Origin: Candidatus Anaerostipes excrementavium
GTDB lineage: Bacteria > Bacillota > Clostridia > Lachnospirales > Lachnospiraceae
Reading direction: 5' to 3'
Length of the DNA: 64,000 nt
Assembly: GCA_019114985.1 (NCBI GenBank)
Contig: DXEM01000001.1
Span: 1 to 64,000, forward strand
Below the pieces are notes generated by a model that made no database searches, was not told the origin of the DNA, and was given only the letters and a program-made list of their open reading frames with translations. Positions 33,363 to 40,359 of the stretch are shown piece after piece; the stretch's first letter is position 1, and each line of letters starts with the position of its first letter. The position numbers were made by a program, and so were the translations under genes.

Positions 33363-36300
33363 ATGAAGTTTTCAAAGTATGAACACAAAAGTGCAGCAGT
33401 AGTTTTGAAGAACTCTGCAGCAGAGAAAAGAGTCTCAGATAACGTGGAAGGGATTCTTTTTCCATTACAGAAAGAAACATTAGATAATTATGTTGAGAAA
33501 AGAATCGATAAAGTTCAGGAAAAATATGCAGTATTGGTAAATGCAAAAATATCAAAAAAAGATAAAGAAGAAAAGACAAAGGAAGAGGCTATAAAATATT
33601 TTAATGAATTCATGGATTATTTATTTGTTAAATGGCACGACAGGGAGCAAGGCGTTTCTGCAAAAACAGCGAAAAACAAAGAGCAGTTAAAGAAATTAGT
33701 AGAGAAATTAGTAAAGTTTTTGCGAAATAAAGGGAGAGATAATCTGTATATTGGAAAAAGGAAAACAAAGATTAAAGATATAAACTTAGAGCTTTCAGAC
33801 GAATCAGTTCATGAATTGGTGAGAACCAAGATTAGAGGAAGTCTTAGAAAAAATTTTTGTTATAAGGTCTCAGGAAAAACAGCAGTATGCTATCTTCCGG
33901 ATGTAATAGGAAAGCTAATGAAAATAGTTTGTGTGGAATCAGATTTTGTGAGTGGAATGCGGAGGATTCCAAAGGAAGAATTGGAAAAAACTTTTTTGAT
34001 CATAGCAACGGAATATAACAAGAAGATAAAAGAAGACAATGTTGTAAAATCAATACAAAATCAAAATGTAAGGGTTCAAGTGTTTTATGAAGAGGGGGAA
34101 GCTCGTCTAGAATTGGCAAATGCCAGGCATAGAAAAAAGAAATGTATATTTGATCTTCAGAGAAGATTTGCATTAGGAGATCAAAATGAGAGAAAAAAGA
34201 TTTTATGTGAACTCGCCAAATTAATTATCTTATTTACAGCAGGAACCGATGTATATCATAAGATCAAAAATAGAGATATTCCATTGTGGAACTTTAATTT
34301 TTTAGATGATGTACTTACAGAAGAGACGAAGATATTTCATCAAGAATGCGTGGATATAATTAATAATCGAGATCAGATTCAAGACAAATTAAAGAAGCAA
34401 GACGAAGAGTCAATAGAAAAGGAAAAGAATATTCGAAAGGTAAATAATTTCAATAAGGAGATTCGAAAAGGAATCTATCAAAAAATTAGAAGCAGGTATC
34501 AAGAGTATAAAAAGCTGAAGGGGAATGAATTGCCTGATGAAAGTGAATTTTGGATAGAAGAAATAGAACGCGATATAGAAGGAATGTTTTTGAAAGACAA
34601 GAAACGCTGGATCAGACAAGAAGAATTAGATGTCAAACGGATGTGTGGGCGTCTTTGGGAGAAAAGAATAGAATATCTTCGTTCAAAATATGTAGATATA
34701 GGAAAAGGCGTATACCATTTTGCTATGCCGGATCTTCATAACTTGATTGAAAAGAAGGAAATAAAAATCGGTGAGGTGCAGCCGGAATTTCAAAAAGGAA
34801 TCACAAGCTTTGACTATGAAAGAATTAAAGCAGAAGAAAATTTAGAGAGAAGTTTCATTATTTACATAACATTTGCGGTCAATAACTTTGCCCGCGCCGT
34901 CTATCCGCCAACTTTTTATAAAAAAAATGGAAACGAAGATATTCTTCAAATAAAAGATCCGGAAACGATTAGGGAATCTCGCCATGGAGATGCAGGACGT
35001 AGAATAATGCAGTTTTTTGGAGGAGTCAGTCAGTGGAAAGAAGTATTGGGAATAAGTGAGAATATCCCCTCAGATTATACAGAAAAGTTGATTGTTGATA
35101 TTCAAAAGGCTATGAATCAAATTAGAAATGTTTCGTTTCATTATGCATCTTCATTTCCAAAAAGGGTGTATGAAGAAGATTCTCCACTGATTAAAATATT
35201 CAATAAGGAAAGAGAAGGATTAAGTAAATTATATTGTGAAAAAATTTTTTCAAATAATGTTCCTAAATTTTATAAAATAAACGATATTACGAAATTGATG
35301 GATCATTTATATGAAGACACAAAGGTGGATTTAGAAGCACAAATTCCTTCATTCAAAAAAGTTTTGTCTCCAGGGAAGTTTATAGAACAAATCAATGACT
35401 TTGTTGACAAAGAGGCTTATGAGAACCTAAATGAGAAGGATATATTTCATCATGCACTATATTACACATTAAAACAGATCTATTATAATTGTTTTATAAA
35501 AAGTGAAAATTTGAAAGAAAAATTTATAGAAGCTTTAAATGAGATGAAAAAGAATCCGCAAGACGATACAGAAAAGTGGGCATTAAACAGCCTTTGCAAA
35601 AGAATAGATGAATATGAGAAAAACATTTCATTTGGGAACTTATGTCAGAGAATTATGACGGATTATGCATTGCAGAACAGTGAAATGAAAGTTCAAATTG
35701 ACAAAGATAATTCTAAAACAGATAAAAAATATGAACATTTTATCATGTTGCTGTATAAAGGAATTCGGAAAATTTTCATTTCCTATTACAATGGGGAATG
35801 GGAAGGTTCAGGTGAGAAGTTTGACTATGATTTTCTGAAAAAACCGGAATTTAATGCAGAAGATAAAGAAATTTCGAAAGAGGAGTTCTGTGCGCAATGG
35901 GAGAAAGAGCTGTATTCAGATTTGGCATCAGAAAAAGAAGGATGGATTATTTCCTGGTTCATTGTTGCTCATTTTATGACGCCAACACATGTAAATCATC
36001 TGCGAGGAGAAATTAAAGGTTATTTCGGTTATGTGAATGGAATAGAAAACAGACGCTACAACATCATGAAGAAAAGCAGACCTATCGATGAGGAAATAAA
36101 AAAACGTTATGAAAAAGTACTGAAAGTATTAAATCTGGCTTCAGAATATTGTGGCCTGGTCTCTGCTAAATGGGAAGACTATTACTCAGATGAAAACGAC
36201 TTTGCAGAAGACATAAGGAAATACGTTCAATATGAGAATCAAGAACCTGATAAATCCCAGCAAGAACAATTAAAACAATTCTGCAGCAAAACAGCAGCAG

Positions 36301-37379
36301 ACAGCCCATCTGGCTATATAAATATTTATGAAGCCGGAGGAGTACCTATTGTAAATCGGAATATTATCCACGCAAAAATGTATGGGACAGAGAAGCTTTT
36401 ATCAAAGTGTTTTACAGATGACAGGATAACAGAAGAAGAGATACGCGATTTTTATAAAAAAAGGAAAGAATTAGAAGAACTATTTAGAAAAGGCATATGT
36501 AAAGAAAAAGAGGAGGAAGAAAGCAAAAGAAAATATCAACAGAAGAAGAATCGAATTGAGCTGCAAGATATTCAGAAGTATTCTGATATTCTGAACGACT
36601 TGATGAGTCAGTTAATTTCATGGTGTTATCTAAGAGAACGAGATAAAATGTATTTCCAATTGGGACTGCATTATATTCGGCTGTATCATGACAAAGAAAA
36701 GAAGATCGTCGAAGAAAGCAGCAAGCTTCGTGTATTGAAACGATATGATGAAGATCATGCAGCGGAAATACAAATAATCAGTGATGGAGCTCTGCTGTAT
36801 CAATTGGCAGCGATATATACATATGAACTTCCAATATTTGAAATACAAAATAGAGGTATGGCAAAAATCGTATCATCAACACAAAATGGCAGCATGATTT
36901 CTGCCAGCGAGCGAGTATTTCGTAAAAAATATTTGGGAGAGAATAAGTCAAAAAACTCCTTGTTAGAGGTAGGAATGGAATTATTTGAGAATAAGAAGAA
37001 AGAAAAATTTATTAGAGAATACAGAAATTATTTGGATCATTTTAAATATTATGCAAGAAATGATATGAGTATGATGGAATTATATAATAAAATGTTTTTT
37101 CTTTTCTTTAGTAATGATATAAAGTTAAGGAAAAGTGTTACGGTTGTTTTTCGAAATATTTTAGCCAGACATTTTGTGTTATCTAAATTAGTGTTTTGTA
37201 AAGAAAGCTCTATAGAAGGAGGCAAGAGATTTGTTTTAAAAGACAATTTGAAATCAAAAACAACGACTCACAAACCTGAAAAAAACATCGAATTTGAAGT
37301 AGATTATTATGACGAACACTTCCTAAAAAGGTTACAAAAAATTTTAGAGTATAAGACAAAAATTATGGATGAGAAATAG
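33363..37379 (+). CDS. cas13a: Cas13a, RNA-guided RNase of type VI-A CRISPR
   Basis: A 1338-residue effector. Two HEPN RNase motifs are clear: RNVSFH (Arg588, His593) and RNYLDH (Arg1221, His1226), both RNxxxH as in Cas13a. Around them lie family segments such as GDAGRRIMQFFGG, NVPKFYKINDITKLMDHLY, LRERDKMYFQLGLHY and FRNILARHFVLSKLVF, which resemble the Lachnospiraceae Cas13a branch from memory. The protein processes its crRNA, finds complementary RNA, then cuts RNA in cis and in trans. The ATG at 33363 after AGAGGTG is preferred to a GTG at 33354, which lies within that site. Arrays A and B lie upstream on the same strand; no adaptation genes are present. Confidence 0.96.
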   Translation: MKFSKYEHKSAAVVLKNSAAEKRVSDNVEGILFPLQKETLDNYVEKRIDKVQEKYAVLVNAKISKKDKEEKTKEEAIKYFNEFMDYLFVKWHDREQGVSAKTAKNKEQLKKLVEKLVKFLRNKGRDNLYIGKRKTKIKDINLELSDESVHELVRTKIRGSLRKNFCYKVSGKTAVCYLPDVIGKLMKIVCVESDFVSGMRRIPKEELEKTFLIIATEYNKKIKEDNVVKSIQNQNVRVQVFYEEGEARLELANARHRKKKCIFDLQRRFALGDQNERKKILCELAKLIILFTAGTDVYHKIKNRDIPLWNFNFLDDVLTEETKIFHQECVDIINNRDQIQDKLKKQDEESIEKEKNIRKVNNFNKEIRKGIYQKIRSRYQEYKKLKGNELPDESEFWIEEIERDIEGMFLKDKKRWIRQEELDVKRMCGRLWEKRIEYLRSKYVDIGKGVYHFAMPDLHNLIEKKEIKIGEVQPEFQKGITSFDYERIKAEENLERSFIIYITFAVNNFARAVYPPTFYKKNGNEDILQIKDPETIRESRHGDAGRRIMQFFGGVSQWKEVLGISENIPSDYTEKLIVDIQKAMNQIRNVSFHYASSFPKRVYEEDSPLIKIFNKEREGLSKLYCEKIFSNNVPKFYKINDITKLMDHLYEDTKVDLEAQIPSFKKVLSPGKFIEQINDFVDKEAYENLNEKDIFHHALYYTLKQIYYNCFIKSENLKEKFIEALNEMKKNPQDDTEKWALNSLCKRIDEYEKNISFGNLCQRIMTDYALQNSEMKVQIDKDNSKTDKKYEHFIMLLYKGIRKIFISYYNGEWEGSGEKFDYDFLKKPEFNAEDKEISKEEFCAQWEKELYSDLASEKEGWIISWFIVAHFMTPTHVNHLRGEIKGYFGYVNGIENRRYNIMKKSRPIDEEIKKRYEKVLKVLNLASEYCGLVSAKWEDYYSDENDFAEDIRKYVQYENQEPDKSQQEQLKQFCSKTAADSPSGYINIYEAGGVPIVNRNIIHAKMYGTEKLLSKCFTDDRITEEEIRDFYKKRKELEELFRKGICKEKEEEESKRKYQQKKNRIELQDIQKYSDILNDLMSQLISWCYLRERDKMYFQLGLHYIRLYHDKEKKIVEESSKLRVLKRYDEDHAAEIQIISDGALLYQLAAIYTYELPIFEIQNRGMAKIVSSTQNGSMISASERVFRKKYLGENKSKNSLLEVGMELFENKKKEKFIREYRNYLDHFKYYARNDMSMMELYNKMFFLFFSNDIKLRKSVTVVFRNILARHFVLSKLVFCKESSIEGGKRFVLKDNLKSKTTTHKPEKNIEFEVDYYDEHFLKRLQKILEYKTKIMDEK

Positions 37380-37414
37380 CAGAAAGACAAATCATTATAT
37401 TTCATTGTCATTCC

Positions 37415-37466
37415 AAAAAAGAAACCTACAAACGATGCATTAAAAACATCTGTCTGTAGGTTTCTA
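37415..37466 (-). terminator. Terminator of the small toxin-like gene
   Basis: AGAAACCTACA (37420-37430) pairs with TGTAGGTTTCT (37455-37465). On the minus strand the stem is followed by CTTTTTTGG, so it terminates leftward transcripts. On the plus strand there is no T-run, so cas13a transcripts may read through into the antisense of the small gene. Confidence 0.7.
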
Positions 37467-37496
37467 AAAATTTAGGGACATCCAGGTTTCATTCAA

Positions 37497-37571
37497 CTAA
37501 AACTTTACAACGATTGCTAAAATTATAAGCAATGCGATAAAGTCTGAGCTCATTCTAAAATTAAACTTCAT
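37497..37571 (-). CDS. 24-residue hydrophobic peptide, type I toxin-like
   Basis: A very short frame, MKFNFRMSSDFIALLIILAI plus VVKF, with a near-perfect ribosome-binding site (AAGGAGGTGAGG, 8 bases before ATG). It is a basic/polar start followed by a single hydrophobic helix, like small membrane toxins of Firmicute type I toxin-antitoxin systems. It points toward cas13a and ends 118 bp from the cas13a stop. It has its own terminator. About 150-180 bases of leader precede it, with a CACTTAT/ATAAGTG hairpin at about 37697-37717. The antitoxin RNA was not identified. Function is inferred only from form. Confidence 0.55.
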   Translation of the reverse strand: MKFNFRMSSDFIALLIILAIVVKF

Positions 37572-37794
37572 AATCCTCACCTCCTTGCGATGGAAGATTG
37601 GCATGTAAGTGAACATCCATTTCCAATTCGCAGGATAATGAATAAAATTCGATTTCAGATTATGAATATGTAATTCAAGAAATACTCCCTGTGATTACAC
37701 TTATAAAAAAGATAAGTGTTTCCCTGGAAATATTATAACATAGAGGGTGTTTATTTACTATAGAAGATAGTACATTTTCAATAAATAGATGAAA
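37572..37794. other. Non-coding stretch, leader of the toxin-like gene
   Basis: No ORF. It contains the CACTTAT/ATAAGTG hairpin and, at about 37730-37736, an ATTATA that would be a -10 (TATAAT) for leftward transcription into the small peptide. No clear -35 partner was found. Confidence 0.4.
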
Positions 37795-37849
37795 ATGTCA
37801 AATTTAGTAAGGATATGTCAATTTTTTAAATTCATAGTTGTGATATAAT
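37795..37849 (+). promoter_or_regulatory. Second paired-TGTCAA promoter
   Basis: ATGTCAA at 37795-37801 and 37815-37821, then TGATATAAT with its hexamer at 37844-37849. Spacings are identical to the cas13a promoter (20 bp, 28 bp). Predicted transcription start near 37856, about 20 bases before the next ATG. Confidence 0.75.
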
Positions 37850-37874
37850 TTATATCAAAGATATAGGAAATAAA

Positions 37875-38543
37875 ATGAAAAAGAGTGATTTAGTTATGAG
37901 TAAAATTATTGAAATTTTAGGTAGTGATATTGCTGTTGGATGGATTGTACCGATTATATTATTTGTATTATCATCTGATAAAATGATGAAAAAATATAAA
38001 CAAAGAAAAAAGATCAAAACATATAAGAGTAAAGTAAATAAAAATATTTTTAAAGAATACTGCGAAAATAAAAAAGTGCAGAAAGCAGTCTCGTTTGGAG
38101 ATCAAAATGCAATAAAAGGTGAGATGGTATTAGAGGCTGGAAATAGGACTTTAAAAGCTCAAGTGGATATGAAAAATAGTCCAAACAATAATGAGAAGAG
38201 AGATTTTGTTATGTTGTATTTACAGTATCTATCAAATGTTGATTTAAGCGGGGCTTACTTAAATGATTATAAAATAGAATTTGAAATAAAAGCATCTGAT
38301 AGTATAAAGGCAATACAATTAGAGATAAAAAATAATAATATGGATAAATTAGTAGATGAATTTATAAAAACATCTAATATATTTGAAAAATATAGTTTAA
38401 AGATGAAAAATTATTGTACAGAAAATCTATGGGAAAATATAAAAGAAATATGTTTTACTGTGTTTGCAGAAGAAGAATACATAACAGAAACAAAGGGAAC
38501 ATTTGAAATAAAAAACTTTCAGTTGGTAAATAAAGAAAGTTAA
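37875..38543 (+). CDS. Membrane-anchored protein of unknown function next to cas13a
   Basis: A 222-residue protein. Residues about 15-32 (DIAVGWIVPIILFVLSS) form one membrane helix, followed by a very basic stretch (KMMKKYKQRKKIKTYKSK) that would hold the rest of the chain in the cytoplasm. The soluble part is Asn/Lys/Glu-rich with probable beta strands, and no catalytic motif is recognised. It is very AT-rich. Its promoter copies that of cas13a, so it may be co-induced. It does not look like Csx27/Csx28 of type VI-B, which have more membrane helices or a HEPN motif. The ATG at 37875 fits the short leader; ATG 37896 is also possible. Confidence 0.65.
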   Translation: MKKSDLVMSKIIEILGSDIAVGWIVPIILFVLSSDKMMKKYKQRKKIKTYKSKVNKNIFKEYCENKKVQKAVSFGDQNAIKGEMVLEAGNRTLKAQVDMKNSPNNNEKRDFVMLYLQYLSNVDLSGAYLNDYKIEFEIKASDSIKAIQLEIKNNNMDKLVDEFIKTSNIFEKYSLKMKNYCTENLWENIKEICFTVFAEEEYITETKGTFEIKNFQLVNKES

Positions 38544-38779
38544 TTTGAAGATTGATTTTAGAAAGAGGATTAAATCATGACGGAATTAAGTTAAACTTGT
38601 ATAGACAAATACAGAACTTTTGAAAAGCAAGAATGTTCTTTTTCGAATAAATTCAAAGTAGACTATAATCACAGACGATGGAATTAAAGAGAAAAGATGA
38701 GGATTATTGTATATTTATTTAAGCAATATTGCAGAGATAAATGGAATTTTTTAATGGGGTGGAACAGTAGGAGTTGAGA
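38544..38779. other. Intergenic stretch with no gene
   Basis: AT-rich, with only a five-codon frame (ATG at 38578 after AGAGGA) and no convincing hairpin. I see no supported feature. Confidence 0.5.
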
Positions 38780-38834
38780 TTGTCAATTTTGTATTAAATT
38801 TGTCAATATGTTTGATAAGTAAATATGATATACT
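38780..38834 (+). promoter_or_regulatory. Third paired-TGTCAA promoter
   Basis: TTGTCAA at 38780-38786 and 38800-38806, then TGATATACT with its hexamer at 38829-38834. Same 20-bp and 28-bp geometry. It drives the 34-residue peptide and reads on toward the left inverted repeat of the switch. Confidence 0.75.
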
Positions 38835-38870
38835 ATTGGAAGATAGAGATAAAACAAAAAGAGAATTTAT

Positions 38871-38975
38871 ATGATTAAAAAGATTTATAATATTATTTTG
38901 ACACTTAGTTCTCTAAGTATTTTGCTATTATTATATAATAAAGACATGTTTGCGAATTCAATAAAGAGAATATAG
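38871..38975 (+). CDS. 34-residue membrane peptide
   Basis: A small frame, MIKKIYNIILTLSSLSILLL followed by LYNKDMFANSIKRI. It has a two-Lys start, one hydrophobic helix of about 16 residues and a polar, basic tail. A weak AGAGAA lies about 9 bases upstream. It starts about 30 bases after the predicted transcription start of the paired-TGTCAA promoter, which supports it being real. It ends about 70 bp before the left inverted repeat. It could be a small membrane effector, a pheromone-like peptide or a substrate for the ATP-grasp enzyme; the sequence does not decide. Confidence 0.5.
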   Translation: MIKKIYNIILTLSSLSILLLLYNKDMFANSIKRI

Positions 38976-39043
38976 TTTTATTTTTTACATTAAGGTAGAA
39001 TCATTTGTAAATGTAGAAAAATATTAAGTAACTATGAAAATTG

Positions 39044-39106
39044 GATAATTAGGAGTTATCCGTTAGTTACAGTTGGGAAAGTTAATAAATAGTTACTAGT
39101 AGGAGG
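39044..39106 (+). repeat. Left 63-bp inverted repeat of an invertible segment
   Basis: Starts GATAATTAGGAGTTATCC and ends TTACTAGTAGGAGG. It is identical, base for base, to the reverse complement of 42669-42731, while flanking bases differ at once on both sides. It ends in a ribosome-binding-site sequence (AGGAGG). It lies downstream of the 34-residue peptide gene. Confidence 0.9.
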
Positions 39107-39274
39107 CTAGTAAAACGAAAAACAAAGACGTTTTATTTCGTGTATCCTTCGCCTGCTATTTTAGTATCTGAAACATTGAAATGTCCATGACTTAGGCACA
39201 TTCACTGAGATATACAGGGTTGAAAAAACTTGAATTTTCAACAAAAATGGACTTGATTATATGAGGAGGAAAAG
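39107..39274. other. Leader region of the ATP-grasp gene
   Basis: No ORF over 16 codons is visible. Two hairpins stand out: TAAAACG/CGTTTTA near 39110-39135, followed by TTTCG, and GTTGAAAA/TTTTCAAC (8-bp perfect, near 39219-39242) just upstream of the ribosome-binding site. They could attenuate transcription coming from the left. Confidence 0.4.
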
Positions 39275-40261
39275 ATGAAATTAGTAGTTGTATTAAATAT
39301 GAATCCAGACAAAAATGTACATACAAAAATTAGTAATAATAGGGAATATACTCGTCGGGAATTAAAAACAATTTTATTAGAAGGTTTCTCCGAGTTTGCA
39401 GAAAATGTAGTTTTTTATGATAATTTTGAGCAATTTAAAGAAAATGTGTCTAATCATTTAGATGACTTTGTTATAAATTTCAATTTTGGATATAAAACCA
39501 GAATCAGAAATATGAATGTACCTGCTTTTTGTGAAAATTATAATATCAAGTATTTCAATCCTGATCCATATGTTCAAGTACTCTGTCAAGATAAATTCAT
39601 GACAGAAAAATTTGCTGAAAATTTTGAAATCAAAATTCCTCAAAGTTTACTTGTGTTTTTACATTCATATAGTAAAGAACTTCTAAATGATTTCAATTAT
39701 CCAGTAATTATTAAACCTAATTATGAATCCGAATCAATTGGTATTACCCAAAACTGTATCGTTTCTGATATAGATCAAGCAGATCATATGATTAATCTTT
39801 TACTTAAAGATTTTGATGGTATTCTCATAGAGGAGTATATTGAAGGTAGGGAAATCGCTATTACAATATTTAGTAATAACGATGAATTATTCTTAGAGGA
39901 GGTAGAACTCATTTTTCCAGACGTAGAAAATTTTAAATATAAGGCATATACATCTGAAATAAAACATCATGTTGCAATTGATATCCAAAAGAGTTATTAT
40001 TTGAATGAAGAAGATATCATCCATATAAAGCAACTATATTATAATTTGTCTCCTAATAAGTTAATCAGAATAGATGGCAGAATTAGAAATTCTGAATTCT
40101 ATCTAATCGAAATTAATGCAAATCCAGGACTATATCCAAAATCAGTTGTTCCCAAAACATTTAAAATTAATGGGTACACCTATAGTGAAATGTTAAAAAA
40201 GCTGTTCAAGCACGTAACAAAAACATGTGATGGTGAGTCAGTAGATGAGGCTTCTCTGTAA
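39275..40261 (+). CDS. ATP-grasp ligase, D-Ala-D-Ala ligase-like
   Basis: A 328-residue ATP-grasp protein. Family features in order are CQDKFMTEKFAENFEIKIPQ (start of the ATP-grasp fold), VIIKPNYESESIGI (Lys and small loop over ATP), ILIEEYIEGREI, and the metal-binding end KLIRIDGRIR..FYLIEINANPGL. It would join a carboxylate to an amine using ATP; the substrate is not known and may be an amino acid or peptide. There is no vanH or vanX beside it, so vancomycin resistance is not suggested. GAGGAGGAAAAG precedes the ATG. It lies inside the 63-bp inverted repeats, pointing to the convergent ATPase gene. Confidence 0.82.
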   Translation: MKLVVVLNMNPDKNVHTKISNNREYTRRELKTILLEGFSEFAENVVFYDNFEQFKENVSNHLDDFVINFNFGYKTRIRNMNVPAFCENYNIKYFNPDPYVQVLCQDKFMTEKFAENFEIKIPQSLLVFLHSYSKELLNDFNYPVIIKPNYESESIGITQNCIVSDIDQADHMINLLLKDFDGILIEEYIEGREIAITIFSNNDELFLEEVELIFPDVENFKYKAYTSEIKHHVAIDIQKSYYLNEEDIIHIKQLYYNLSPNKLIRIDGRIRNSEFYLIEINANPGLYPKSVVPKTFKINGYTYSEMLKKLFKHVTKTCDGESVDEASL

Positions 40262-40359
40262 ATTAAAATTTTCTATGATAATAGAAAAAATGAATTATTA
40301 TCAAAATATCTATTATCTTAGAAAATCTTTTTAACATATTCACTGAATAATTTAGCATA

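Noticed and set aside
37157..37175. RNILARH near the Cas13a C-terminus as the second HEPN motif
   Set aside because: It has five residues between Arg and His; RNYLDH at 1221-1226 has the exact RNxxxH pattern and the right context.
37730..37765. Possible degenerate CRISPR repeat beside the toxin-like gene (a CreA-like guide)
   Set aside because: Only the ends (ATTATA, GTTTATTTAC) resemble the repeat complement; the central GCCC/GGGC stem is absent.
39275..40261. Vancomycin-resistance ligase (VanA/B type)
   Set aside because: No vanH or vanX homologue is beside it, and its partners are a recombinase and a large ATPase.
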